This document shows positions 16,554 to 25,531 of a stretch of DNA of 64,000 nt, piece by piece. Source of the DNA: JAGTVG01 sp963699805 (GTDB lineage: Bacteria; Bacteroidota; Bacteroidia; Cytophagales; Cyclobacteriaceae); assembly GCA_963699805.1 (NCBI GenBank), contig CAVOVH010000001.1:496001-560000 (forward strand). The letters are read 5' to 3'. Every line of letters begins with the position of its first letter. Positions within the stretch are counted from its first letter, which is position 1. The translations under genes were made by a program, and so were the position numbers. The notes beneath the pieces were generated by a model. The model saw only the letters and a program-made list of their open reading frames with translations. It ran no database searches and was not told where the DNA came from.

Positions 16554-17984
16554 ATGCGAAAAAAAACCAAAATCGTTGCAACTATCTCAGATAAAAAATG
16601 CGATATTGATCTTATCCGGCGTCTGAGAGCCGCTGGTTTGAATGTGGTCCGTTTGAATACGGCCCATATGAACCATGAAGAGGCCTTGAAAGTGATCAAT
16701 AATGTAAGGGCTGTATCTGATAGAATCGCTATCCTCCTCGATACCAAAGGCCCTGAAATTCGCACCACTATTTCTAAGGAGCCGTTTCAAGTCACGTTTG
16801 GAGACAGGATCAAACTGAAGGGTGATCCGGCGGGTATTACGTCCCCATCATGTGTGTATGTAAGCTACAGGAACTTTGTCCAGGATGTTCCTCCAGGCAG
16901 TAGAATTCTGATTGATGACGGGAGTATAGAGCTGGTAGTGATCCAGAAAGAAAATGATTGCCTGATTTGCGAGGTGAAAAATCAGGGTTTCATCGAAGGG
17001 AAAAAAAGCATAAATATTCCTTCTCTACATGTAACCTTACCCTCATTAAGTAAAAAAGATGAGGAGTTTATTCATTTTGCCATAGAACATGACCTTGATT
17101 TTATCGCTCATTCTTTTGTGAGGAATAAGGAAGATGTGTTGGCCATCCAGGAAATGCTGGATGAGAAAAACAGTCAAATAAAGATCATCGCCAAGATTGA
17201 AAACCAGGAAGGGGTTGACAATATTGATGAGATACTGAATTATGTGTATGGGGTGATGGTTGCCAGAGGAGACCTGGCGGTGGAGATCTCCCAGGAAAGG
17301 ATTCCGGGTATCCAGAAACAATTGATCGAAAAATGTATGGTCCGGAGGAAATCCGTAATCATTGCCACTCAGATGTTGCATTCGATGATACGTAATCCCA
17401 GACCTACCAGAGCAGAGATCAGTGATGTGGCCAATGCCATTTATGATGGTACGGATGCGATCATGTTAAGCGGGGAAACGGCCTATGGGGATTATCCTGT
17501 TGAAGCTGTACGGACCATGAGTGATATTGCACTTGAAACAGAAAAAATAAAACCTTCAATCATTGAATTACCCCAGATGATCCTCAATACCGATGTGACA
17601 GCCTTTTTGACCCTGACAGCTATAAAGGCTTCCGTGGAATTAAATGCAAAAGCAATCATCTGTGATACCATGGATGGACGTTCGGTAAGAGCAATGGCTG
17701 CTTACAGGGGGAAAAATATCATTTTTGCTCAATGTTATAACAAACGGGTGATGCGGGAACTTGCTTTATCCTATGGGGTATATGTGAACTATCAGGACTT
17801 GGGTGATCAATACATGGAATTTGTGGTACCCGCCTTAGAATCACTGATGAAAAAATCGGGGTTGCAAATGGATGACCGTATTGTAGGAGTGGCAGGTGAT
17901 CACAGATGGCAATCTGGGATCTCCAATCTGGCCATTAACACAGTCAAGGGATTCATTAAAAAATTTGGCGATAAAAATCAATAA
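16554..17984 (+). CDS. pyk: Pyruvate kinase
   Basis: 476 residues when started at the ATG that directly precedes RKKTKIVATIS, the normal family N-terminus. In-frame ATGs at 16521/16524 would add 11-12 residues unlike the family. The enzyme transfers phosphate from phosphoenolpyruvate to ADP. Landmarks are VRLNTAHMNHEEAL, the signature IKIIAKIENQEGVDN with the catalytic Lys, MVARGDLAVEI with metal-binding residues, ATQMLHSMIRNPRPTRAE and DAIMLSGETAYGDYP. The C-terminal effector domain is present. It is the first gene of a tight six-gene operon (two bases to the next gene), an unusual place for this glycolytic enzyme, suggesting service to a dedicated catabolic route or isozyme status. Confidence 0.93.
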   Translation: MRKKTKIVATISDKKCDIDLIRRLRAAGLNVVRLNTAHMNHEEALKVINNVRAVSDRIAILLDTKGPEIRTTISKEPFQVTFGDRIKLKGDPAGITSPSCVYVSYRNFVQDVPPGSRILIDDGSIELVVIQKENDCLICEVKNQGFIEGKKSINIPSLHVTLPSLSKKDEEFIHFAIEHDLDFIAHSFVRNKEDVLAIQEMLDEKNSQIKIIAKIENQEGVDNIDEILNYVYGVMVARGDLAVEISQERIPGIQKQLIEKCMVRRKSVIIATQMLHSMIRNPRPTRAEISDVANAIYDGTDAIMLSGETAYGDYPVEAVRTMSDIALETEKIKPSIIELPQMILNTDVTAFLTLTAIKASVELNAKAIICDTMDGRSVRAMAAYRGKNIIFAQCYNKRVMRELALSYGVYVNYQDLGDQYMEFVVPALESLMKKSGLQMDDRIVGVAGDHRWQSGISNLAINTVKGFIKKFGDKNQ

Positions 17985-17986
17985 AC

Positions 17987-18760
17987 ATGAAAATACGACC
18001 TTATATTTTGAACGAAATCAATTGGGAAATGGTAAGAACAACCGAATATGAAATTGCCGTTTTACCCTGGGGCGCCACCGAAGCCCATAATTATCACATG
18101 CCATATGGTACGGACAATATCCAGAATGAATACATCGCTGCAGAGGCCGCCAGGCTGGCATGGGAAAAAGGGGTGAAGGTCGTGGTGCTTCCCAACATAC
18201 CCTTTGGCGTGAATACCCAGCAACTTGACATCAAGTTGACAATCAATATGAGCCCTTCCACACAGGCCTTCGTTCTTCGGGATATAATCGATGCATTGTG
18301 GGGACAGGGAATCCGGAAATTGGTCATATTTAATGGCCATGGAGGCAATGATTTCGGCCAGATGATCCGTGAGATCAAGGCAGATTTCCCTGAATTTTTT
18401 ATTTGTGTTTTAAACTGGTATATGGTGGAAAAGGACTGGGGAAAATATTTCGATGATACCGGTGATCATGCCGGGGAAATGGAGACCAGCATCATGATGA
18501 ACATCGCTCCAGATTGGTTACAACCATTGGAAAAAGCAGGCGATGGTAAAAGTAAGCGGCTAAAGTTTAAAGGCAGAAAGGAGGGTTGGCTTTGGGCACC
18601 CAGGGAATGGACTGCAGTGACAAAAGATACCGGTATTGGTAACCCGGCCAAAGCAACTCCTGAAAAAGGGAAGAAATATCTTGATACTGCCATCCGGAAA
18701 ATTGCTGATTTTTTCCAGGAGTTGAATGATTCCTCTCCCACGGACATTTACGTGGATTGA
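17987..18760 (+). CDS. Creatininase-family amidohydrolase
   Basis: 257 residues, cytosolic, of normal family length. The metal-binding signature is clear: LPWGATEAHNYHMPYGTDN (residues 26-44) with Glu32, His34 and Asp43, then FNGHGGNDFGQM with another His, and DHAGEMETSIMM with a Glu. Family members open cyclic amides or lactam-like rings (creatinine, 3-dehydro-scyllo-inosose hydrolase, mycofactocin and riboflavin-precursor relatives). Its position between pyruvate kinase and a YiaK-like dehydrogenase suggests hydrolysis of a sugar-derived ring or keto-inositol rather than creatinine. That is inference. Confidence 0.88.
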   Translation: MKIRPYILNEINWEMVRTTEYEIAVLPWGATEAHNYHMPYGTDNIQNEYIAAEAARLAWEKGVKVVVLPNIPFGVNTQQLDIKLTINMSPSTQAFVLRDIIDALWGQGIRKLVIFNGHGGNDFGQMIREIKADFPEFFICVLNWYMVEKDWGKYFDDTGDHAGEMETSIMMNIAPDWLQPLEKAGDGKSKRLKFKGRKEGWLWAPREWTAVTKDTGIGNPAKATPEKGKKYLDTAIRKIADFFQELNDSSPTDIYVD

Positions 18761-18776
18761 TCGCACCTGAATTATC

Positions 18777-19790
18777 ATGTCATCTGTTGATAGGATTCTA
18801 ATCCCGTTTGGCGAGTTGAAAAACACCCTCAGTGGGATATTAAAAAAGTATGGATTCAGGGAAAACAAGGCGGATAAACTGGCGGAGGTGTTTTCCCAAT
18901 CCAGTCTGGATGGCGTTTATTCCCATGGTGTTAACCGTTTTACACGTTTCATTCATACAGTGAAAATGGGTTATGTTCAGAAAGATCAGGATCCATCCCT
19001 GAATTACACCTTTGGGGCAATTGAACAATGGAATGGTAACGGGGGGCCTGGAATATTGAATGCCCTCTCAATGATGGACCGGGCCATCCAGATTGCCAAA
19101 AGATCGGGGATAGGATGCGTGGGTTTACAAAACACCAATCATTGGATGCGGGGAGGGACCTATGGATGGCAGGCAGCCGAAAAGGGAATGATCGGAATCT
19201 GTTTTACCAATACCAAACCCAATATGGTGCCCTGGGGAGGTTCAGAAACCCGAATTGGAAATAATCCACTGATCATAGCGATCCCACGAAAACAAGGTCA
19301 TATCGTGCTGGATATGGCCATTTCCCAATATTCATTTGGTAAGATCCAGGAATATGCCCTCCGGCATAAACAGCTTCCTTTTCCTGGTGGACTGGATGAT
19401 TCAGGTAACCTCACTTATGACCCCGAAATTATTCTAAAGAATGAAAAGACCATTCCGATTGGATTCTGGAAGGGAAGTGGATTGTCCATTGTGCTGGATC
19501 TTCTGGCTGCTCTAATTTCCGGGGGTGATGCATCTTCCACCATCGCCACCTATGAAGAAGAATATGGACTTTCACAGATTTTTATGGCGATCCAACCTGG
19601 ATTCTTACCAGTGAGCGAAAGAGAAAAACTTATCAACGAGGTGATTAAATACGTGAAAGAAACCCCTGGGATTCAGGAAGGGTATGAAACCCATTTTCCG
19701 GGTGAAAAAACCCGGAGAACAAGAGATATAAATCTGAAACATGGAATCCCTGTTAATCCCGGTATTTGGGAGGAAATTAAAAATCTTTAA
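18777..19790 (+). CDS. Ldh family oxidoreductase, YiaK-like (2,3-diketo-L-gulonate reductase type)
   Basis: A 337-residue NAD(P)-dependent malate/L-lactate/ureidoglycolate dehydrogenase-family enzyme. Within that family the wording is strikingly like YiaK: DGVYSHGVNRF, GIGCVGLQNTNHWMRGG followed by TYGWQAAEKGMIGIC, RIGNNPLIIAIP, and GFWKGSGLSIVLDLLAAL. His in SHGVNRF and NHWMRGG are the family's catalytic and binding residues. YiaK reduces 2,3-diketo-L-gulonate to 3-keto-L-gulonate. An alpha-keto sugar acid is thus the best guess. It is cytosolic and lies 16 bases after the creatininase-type gene. Confidence 0.85.
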   Translation: MSSVDRILIPFGELKNTLSGILKKYGFRENKADKLAEVFSQSSLDGVYSHGVNRFTRFIHTVKMGYVQKDQDPSLNYTFGAIEQWNGNGGPGILNALSMMDRAIQIAKRSGIGCVGLQNTNHWMRGGTYGWQAAEKGMIGICFTNTKPNMVPWGGSETRIGNNPLIIAIPRKQGHIVLDMAISQYSFGKIQEYALRHKQLPFPGGLDDSGNLTYDPEIILKNEKTIPIGFWKGSGLSIVLDLLAALISGGDASSTIATYEEEYGLSQIFMAIQPGFLPVSEREKLINEVIKYVKETPGIQEGYETHFPGEKTRRTRDINLKHGIPVNPGIWEEIKNL

Positions 19791-19794
19791 TATC

Positions 19795-21507
19795 ATGCTC
19801 CGGACATTTTTTATCATTTTCATTTTCTTATATGCCCTGGCCTGTAAGTCTGACCGGTCGGATAGCAATACTATAGATCCGGAAAAGGTCGTTGTTTTAA
19901 CCTTTGACGATGCTGTCAAATCCCATCTTACGGTAGTAGCTCCTTTATTGAAAAAATATCACTTCAATGCAACTTTTTTTATCACGTATGCTTTCATGGA
20001 GGATACCGTCCATTTTCTTACCTGGAAGGAAATAAGTGCGTTAAATGATAGGGGATTTGAGATCGGGAATCACAGCTGGACCCATCCGGATTTTTCACAA
20101 CCTGTGAATGCGGCGGAACTTGCCGGAGAATTGGGATTGGTAAACTGGCAGCTGATGTCTGTCGGGGTACCCCGGCCTGTAAGTTTTGCCTGGACGGGCA
20201 ATGGTTTTGGACCAGAGGCGGTGAAGGTCCTGCAGGAGCAGGGTATTCGATTTGCACGGAGAGGAATGCAGCCTGAAGTTTTATATGGAAGCAGGGAAAC
20301 GGGTCCTGTTTTCCAACCGGATGTTCATCATCCATTGTTGATTCCAACCACACGCGATGCTTATCCTGATTTGAAATTCAGGGATTTTAAGAAAGCGATC
20401 AAAAAGGCTGAAAAAAATAAGATCGTGGTATTACAGTTTCATGGTGTGCCTGACACGGTACATCCGTGGGTACATACGGATCCGGAAATGCTGGATCAGT
20501 GTTTGAAATACCTGTATGATCATCATTACAAGGTGATTTCGATGCGAGAGTTGGAATCTTTTCTGCCAGAAAATCTCCCTCAAGATAGCCTGTTAAATCG
20601 ACGTCATGTATTGGGTAATCCGGATATACTGGAATGGCCTGAGGAAGTAATTGATTCCAGGGAAGATTCTCTTTATTGGATTCGAATCATGCTCACTTAC
20701 AATTACAGTGTACAAGAGATGACTGACGTGCTGGCCTGGCCTGAAAAAAGGGTCACTGATCTTATTCGGGAATTCCACCTGAATCCATTCCCCATGGATC
20801 CTGATCACGTCAATCTGTTGCCTTATCCGGGCGGAAGGCATCCCCGCATTGACTTTAAGGAGGGAATGTTAAGCCCCATGCGGGGAACCAAGGTGGGTAT
20901 ATTTCTTCCGTGGAAACCTCAGGATTACCTGGTGCTTGATTTACCCGAAGCCATTTTTACACGGTACGGACTGACTTTTTTAGGACACAAACACATTCCC
21001 ACTATTTTTGATCTTCAACAGCAAAAAATCAAAAACCGCGATTGGTTCCAGCATCCGGATGGTCATTTGAGCAATCTTTGGGAATTACCCAATCGGATGA
21101 CGATCGGAACTGAGCTTTATCCGGGGAAAACAGAGATCGACATGTCATTATGGCTTTATAATGGAACAAAGGATACTATCTTGACCAACCTGCAGACCCA
21201 GGTTTGTATCATGTTCAAGGGCGCCACCGATTTTGATCAGCTTACTAATGAGAATAAAATCTTTAGAGATGCAGTGGTAGCCATCAAGTCGGAACAGAAG
21301 GACCTATGGATACTAACCGCCTGGGAACGATGCGGACATGCCTGGGGGAATGAAGACTGCCCATGTATGCACTCCGATCCGGTACTTCCCGATTGTGCGC
21401 CCGGGGATACCGTACGAGTCAAAGGTAAAATTTGGTTTACCAATAGTGCGAGTTTTGATAGTGAAATGGAAAAAGCTACCAGATACTTTAGCGTATTGTA
21501 TAAATAA
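19795..21507 (+). CDS. Polysaccharide deacetylase lipoprotein with a large unknown C-terminal region
   Basis: 570 residues from the ATG five bases after the previous stop; this start gives a lipoprotein leader (MLRTFFIIFIFLYALAC, lipobox Cys17). An upstream in-frame ATG at 19741 lies inside the previous gene and is less likely. The NodB domain covers about 30-270: VVVLTFDDA (Asp38, Asp39), HSWTHPDF (His93, His97) and LQFHGVPD. The remaining 300 residues are not recognised. They start with a helical piece (YNYSVQEMTDVLAWPEKRV) and end in a Cys-rich stretch (CGHAWGNEDCPCMHSDPVLP). The protein should sit in a membrane facing the periplasm or outside and remove acetyl groups from a glycan or related substrate. 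Confidence 0.85.
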   Translation: MLRTFFIIFIFLYALACKSDRSDSNTIDPEKVVVLTFDDAVKSHLTVVAPLLKKYHFNATFFITYAFMEDTVHFLTWKEISALNDRGFEIGNHSWTHPDFSQPVNAAELAGELGLVNWQLMSVGVPRPVSFAWTGNGFGPEAVKVLQEQGIRFARRGMQPEVLYGSRETGPVFQPDVHHPLLIPTTRDAYPDLKFRDFKKAIKKAEKNKIVVLQFHGVPDTVHPWVHTDPEMLDQCLKYLYDHHYKVISMRELESFLPENLPQDSLLNRRHVLGNPDILEWPEEVIDSREDSLYWIRIMLTYNYSVQEMTDVLAWPEKRVTDLIREFHLNPFPMDPDHVNLLPYPGGRHPRIDFKEGMLSPMRGTKVGIFLPWKPQDYLVLDLPEAIFTRYGLTFLGHKHIPTIFDLQQQKIKNRDWFQHPDGHLSNLWELPNRMTIGTELYPGKTEIDMSLWLYNGTKDTILTNLQTQVCIMFKGATDFDQLTNENKIFRDAVVAIKSEQKDLWILTAWERCGHAWGNEDCPCMHSDPVLPDCAPGDTVRVKGKIWFTNSASFDSEMEKATRYFSVLYK

Positions 21508-21514
21508 TGAAAAT

Positions 21515-22300
21515 ATGATAGATCGACGTAAATTCATAAAACAGGCTGGTCTGATTGCAGGGGCCATGACGTTTGGTCGAAATGGGTACTCCCGAATCGA
21601 TCGAAAAGTAACACATATTTTATCATTGAGCTTTGATGATGGGTTTGCCAGATCATTTATTAAAACAGCAGAGATTTATGAAAAATACAAATTAAAAGCC
21701 TGTTTTAATGTGATCGCTTCAGCAGGCAGCCAGGATTTCAAAGGAGTTGATGAATACATATTGCCGGGAACCATGGGAAATTTTGATCTCTGGAACGAGC
21801 TGAAAGCTAGGGGACACGAGGTCATGCCTCATGGATTTAAACATGCCAACCTGACCCAGATCCCGATAGAAGAAATGAAAGACCTGTTCAACCAGTGTAT
21901 GGATATATTCAGGGAACGATTGAAAGGATTTAGTCAGGAGGAGGCTGTCTTCAACTTTCCGTTTAATGCCTCCAATCCAGAAGTGGAGGATTGGATCGGA
22001 CAACGTGTCATGGCTTTCAGAACGATTGGGAATGCAATTAATCCCATGCCTGATAAAACCAGAAAAAAACTGACCTGCATCAGTTATGGCCCGGATTCAA
22101 TCGATAAATTCCTGAAAGAACAGATTGATGGATTTCTGGCATCGAAAGGAGGATGGTTCATTTTTAACACCCATGGATTGGATGGCGAAGGTTGGGGCCC
22201 CATGAGTTCCGGATTCCTCGATGAATTGCTTTCAATGCTCGTTGGATTGAAACAGGTAGCCGTATTGCCGGTAGGAAAAGCCTATCGAAAGTTTGGATAA
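21515..22300 (+). CDS. Tat-exported polysaccharide deacetylase
   Basis: 261 residues from the ATG at 21515; an open frame reaches back to 21338 but overlaps the previous gene by 170 bases and would bury the leader. MIDRRKFIKQAGLIAGAM is a Tat leader. The NodB-like domain shows LSLSFDDGF (Asp41, Asp42) and MPHGFKHANL (His106, His110), and ends with GGWFIFNTHGLDGEGWGP, giving the last His. It differs strongly from the preceding deacetylase, so the two are not recent duplicates. Tat export suggests a metal-loaded or folded precursor. It follows the previous gene by seven bases, pointing to translational coupling. Confidence 0.87.
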   Translation: MIDRRKFIKQAGLIAGAMTFGRNGYSRIDRKVTHILSLSFDDGFARSFIKTAEIYEKYKLKACFNVIASAGSQDFKGVDEYILPGTMGNFDLWNELKARGHEVMPHGFKHANLTQIPIEEMKDLFNQCMDIFRERLKGFSQEEAVFNFPFNASNPEVEDWIGQRVMAFRTIGNAINPMPDKTRKKLTCISYGPDSIDKFLKEQIDGFLASKGGWFIFNTHGLDGEGWGPMSSGFLDELLSMLVGLKQVAVLPVGKAYRKFG

Positions 22301-22338
22301 TTCAAGGAAAAAATGAATCCTTTAAATCATAATCCGGG

Positions 22339-23241
22339 ATGAAATCCTATGACGTATTCGGTATTGGTGCCATAACGATCGACCTGATCGGGAAAACTGC
22401 TTACTGGCCTGGAACTGGGGTAAAAGTACAACTTGATACCTTTGACATTTACGATGGGGGATTGACAGGCACCGCACTGGTCACTGTTGCCAGGTTGGGA
22501 GGAAAAGCAGCCATCGGGGCTAAATTGGGTTATTCTGCCTGGTCACTCAGATCAATCGAAGCTTTTAAGAAGGAAGGAGTAGACATCACCAACATCATAC
22601 GCAAGGAGGGTAGTGAGCCAGTGATCTCCATGATCATCTCCAACCATGAAGATTTTGATCGGAATATTTTCTTTTCCCGCAAAGGAGTCAGTTATCCTTT
22701 TCCCGAGGAGCTGCCTGATCAGGAGTGGTACCGCCATAGCCGTGTACTGATGATTGATCATGGCACGGGACAGGCTGGAGCAGAAGCGGCCCGACTTGCC
22801 TCCGAGCATGGGGTAGAGGTAGTGATCGATGCCGAAAGAATCGAGCCTTTCATGGAAGAAATGTTTGATTTTTGTAATCATATCGTGGTTTCCCAGAAGT
22901 TTGCCAGGATGTATACGGGAATCGATCAACTCGAAAAAGCGATCTACCTGCTAAGAAAATTTCCAGAGCAAAATATCATCATTACCACAGGTGAATTGGG
23001 GTTGATTGGATTGACCGGGAATGAGTTATTTGCCTTGCCTGGCCATTCCGTCAAAGTAGTGGATACGACAGGTTGCGGTGATGTTTTTCATGGGGCTTAT
23101 GCACTCGCCATAGCGAGGGGAAGATCCGTCCAAGAAGCCGCTGCCTATGCCAATGGCGCTGCGGCATTGTCGGCAACCTGTTTTGGAGGTAGGGAAGGAA
23201 TTCCTTCTAATGAACAGCTGACCCGTTTTATAAAAGGATAG
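22339..23241 (+). CDS. PfkB family carbohydrate kinase
   Basis: A 300-residue cytosolic kinase of the ribokinase/PfkB family. The N-terminal GIGAITIDLI and YDGGLTGTALVTVARLGG form the sugar site. The C-terminal VVDTTGCGDVFHGAYALA (240-257) is the anion-hole signature with catalytic Asp248. The sequence is closest in feel to sugar or sugar-acid kinases such as 2-keto-3-deoxygluconate or sulfofructose kinases, but the substrate cannot be fixed. It is the last gene of the operon that starts with pyruvate kinase, followed by a strong terminator. In context it probably phosphorylates the product of the YiaK-like dehydrogenase step. Confidence 0.88.
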   Translation: MKSYDVFGIGAITIDLIGKTAYWPGTGVKVQLDTFDIYDGGLTGTALVTVARLGGKAAIGAKLGYSAWSLRSIEAFKKEGVDITNIIRKEGSEPVISMIISNHEDFDRNIFFSRKGVSYPFPEELPDQEWYRHSRVLMIDHGTGQAGAEAARLASEHGVEVVIDAERIEPFMEEMFDFCNHIVVSQKFARMYTGIDQLEKAIYLLRKFPEQNIIITTGELGLIGLTGNELFALPGHSVKVVDTTGCGDVFHGAYALAIARGRSVQEAAAYANGAAALSATCFGGREGIPSNEQLTRFIKG

Positions 23242-23282
23242 AATTATTTTTCCGATTTGGTTTCGACAGGTTACACATTTTT

Positions 23283-23311
23283 TTTGCTATTTTAGGATAG
23301 CAAATTTTTTT
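23283..23311 (+). terminator. Strong intrinsic terminator closing the six-gene operon
   Basis: Perfect eight-base stem TTTGCTAT (23283-23290) with ATAGCAAA (23297-23304), a six-base loop, then seven T residues. It lies 41 bases after the kinase stop. Confidence 0.9.
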
Positions 23312-23330
23312 ATTAAATCATTTTTTAATC

Positions 23331-24887
23331 ATGGCTTCCTCTACTTTCACTGATTTGAAGGCTTCCAGACCCTTTCAGATTATATTTACAGCATTACGAA
23401 TGCTTATTGGCTGGCATTTATTGTATGAAGGGATCCTGAAGATTGTGGATCCGGCCTGGACCTCTGCAGCTTATCTTGCAGGTTCAACAGGGATTTTATC
23501 AGGTTTCTTTCAATGGATCGTAGATTCACCTTCCCTTCTGAATGTGGTTGATATAATCAATGCGTGGGGATTGACACTTATTGGATTGGCATTGATTTTT
23601 GGCTACCGTACACGGATATTTGGCATCGCAGGATCCCTGTTATTATTTATGTATTTCATGGCTTACCCGCCTGTGATCGGAAGAAGTGGATTAACGGCAG
23701 AAGGAAATTATTTGTTCGTTGATAAAAACCTCATCGAATCCATCCTCCTGCTTGGATTTGCCTTTTTCCCAAAGGGTTATTTGTTTGGTCTTGACAGAGC
23801 ATGGAATGGAACAGGGAAAAGATTGCATCCTTTCGAACGCAAAACCCTTGAAATTCCCGAACAGGAAGTCATCCAGGTGGAACTGGATAAGCAGCGGTTA
23901 AATCGCAGGGAATTAATCAAGAATTTATCAGCATTACCCGTATTGGGACTTTTTGGGTTTTCACTTTTTAAGAAAAAACAATGGATGAGCCTGGAGGAAA
24001 AAAAGTTGATGGTCCTGGGAGGAAGTGATGCCATTTCCAGTGCAACGCTGAAGACATTTAATTTTTCTAAACTTGAAGATCTCAAAGGTACCCTGCCTAT
24101 GGGAAAAATCGGGAATCTTGAAGTGAGTCGTTTGTTCATGGGAGGAAACCTGATTGGTGGCTGGGCCCACGCCAGGGATTTGATCTATGTATCTAAACTG
24201 GTAAAATCCTATCACTCTGATGAAAAAGTGATCCATACCATGCAACTGGCTGAGCAATGTGGCATCAATACCCTCCTCACAAATCCTCAATTGAACAGGA
24301 TCATCAATAAATATTGGCGAGAGACAAAAGGGAAAATTCAATTTATATCCGATTGTGGCATTTCGGAAGATTTGCTGAAAGGCGTTCAGATGTCAATCGA
24401 TGGGGGAGCTCATGCCTGCTACAGTCAGGGAGAAATTTCTGATCGGCTTGTCCGGGAGGGGGATTTTGATACACTGGCCCAAGCCCTCGATCTGATCCGG
24501 CAGAATGGCTTACCGGCGGGAATTGGAGCGCACCGGTTGGAAACGGTGCAGGGATGTGTGGAAAAAGGACTAAAGCCTGATTTCTGGGTCAAAACACTGC
24601 ATCATCATAACTACTGGTCAGCCTCACCTGAGGAATGGCACGATAATATGTATTGTTTTAAGCCTTCGGAAACCATTCAATACATGTCAGACCTCGAAGA
24701 GCCCTGGATCGCTTTCAAGATACTTGCTGCCGGATCGATTCCGCCGGAAGAAGGATTTAGATATGCTTTTGAAAATGGTGCTGACTTTATTTGTGTAGGC
24801 ATGTATGATTTCCAGATTGTTGATGATGTAAATATTGCTTTGGACACCCTGAATCAAGTCCAAAGAAATCGACCCTGGCGGGCCTGA
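23331..24887 (+). CDS. DoxX-like membrane domain fused to an aldo/keto-reductase-like barrel
   Basis: A 518-residue two-domain protein. Residues 10-155 contain four hydrophobic segments of DoxX/TQO-small-subunit type (ALRMLIGWHLLYEGILKI near the start, then GLTLIGLALIFGYRTR and the FFPKGYLFGLDRAW end). Residues 190-215 read LNRRELIKNLSALPVLGLFG, which looks like a Tat-type leader embedded in the middle. From about 256 to the end a TIM-barrel of aldo/keto-reductase style begins MGKIGNLEVSRLFMGGN and continues with AEQCGINTLLTNPQ and FISDCGI. The classic AKR Asp-Tyr-Lys-His tetrad is not obvious. The barrel would face the periplasm if the middle segment inserts N-in. It has its own start 20 bases after the operon terminator. 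Confidence 0.8.
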   Translation: MASSTFTDLKASRPFQIIFTALRMLIGWHLLYEGILKIVDPAWTSAAYLAGSTGILSGFFQWIVDSPSLLNVVDIINAWGLTLIGLALIFGYRTRIFGIAGSLLLFMYFMAYPPVIGRSGLTAEGNYLFVDKNLIESILLLGFAFFPKGYLFGLDRAWNGTGKRLHPFERKTLEIPEQEVIQVELDKQRLNRRELIKNLSALPVLGLFGFSLFKKKQWMSLEEKKLMVLGGSDAISSATLKTFNFSKLEDLKGTLPMGKIGNLEVSRLFMGGNLIGGWAHARDLIYVSKLVKSYHSDEKVIHTMQLAEQCGINTLLTNPQLNRIINKYWRETKGKIQFISDCGISEDLLKGVQMSIDGGAHACYSQGEISDRLVREGDFDTLAQALDLIRQNGLPAGIGAHRLETVQGCVEKGLKPDFWVKTLHHHNYWSASPEEWHDNMYCFKPSETIQYMSDLEEPWIAFKILAAGSIPPEEGFRYAFENGADFICVGMYDFQIVDDVNIALDTLNQVQRNRPWRA

Positions 24888-25021
24888 TTATTTTTTATTT
24901 GAAATAATTCACAGCTTCGATTGGATAACCTTGTCTATCGTCAAGGGACGAAATAGAATGATGGATGGACCTCAAAACAATCCATTTTCAGGAGGCAATG
25001 TATAGCTGAAATGACTGAAAA

Positions 25022-25408
25022 ATGGAAACACCACCAAATTATATTTATTCAAAGAAAGCCAAGGCCATTGTTGTTATTTTCGCAATCCTGGTAGGTTTAG
25101 TGCATTTTATCATCGGCCCAAATTACCAGGGACCACTTAAGAAATTCATGAGTGGTTATTTGATTGACATCATTCTACCTGCCTCTTTGTTTCTACTTGT
25201 TCACCTGGTATTACAAAAGCATTTGGCCCGAAAGGTGAGCCGGTTTGCTTCTGTAATTATCGTTTTGAGTATTGGCTCTTTGGCTGAGATCTCGCAATTT
25301 TTTGATCTTCATCTTTTTGGAAACACCTATGATCCCCTTGATTTTCTGATGTATATCCTGGGAGTTATAATGGGATTTTTGCTCGATAAGGCTATCTGGA
25401 AATTATAG
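25022..25408 (+). CDS. VanZ/DUF2809-like small integral membrane protein
   Basis: 128 residues with four hydrophobic segments (AIVVIFAILVGLVHFIIG, then IDIILPASLFLLVHLVL, SVIIVLSIGSLAEISQFF and FLMYILGVIMGFLLD). The pairing of SLAEISQFF with GNTYDPLDFLMYILG is the conserved acidic-loop pattern of VanZ-like/DUF2809 proteins. Their molecular role is generally unknown (VanZ lowers teicoplanin susceptibility in enterococci). It appears to be monocistronic. Function here cannot be stated. Confidence 0.7.
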   Translation: METPPNYIYSKKAKAIVVIFAILVGLVHFIIGPNYQGPLKKFMSGYLIDIILPASLFLLVHLVLQKHLARKVSRFASVIIVLSIGSLAEISQFFDLHLFGNTYDPLDFLMYILGVIMGFLLDKAIWKL

Positions 25409-25531
25409 CAGGCAGTTGTTTCAGAAATCTGTGTACGTAATCTATGCCTGATGTCTCCAAGTTGGATCGGATTTGATCCTGGAATTTCAAAGTATTGAAA
25501 CTGAAGCTGATTTATATGTTCTGAAAGTTGG

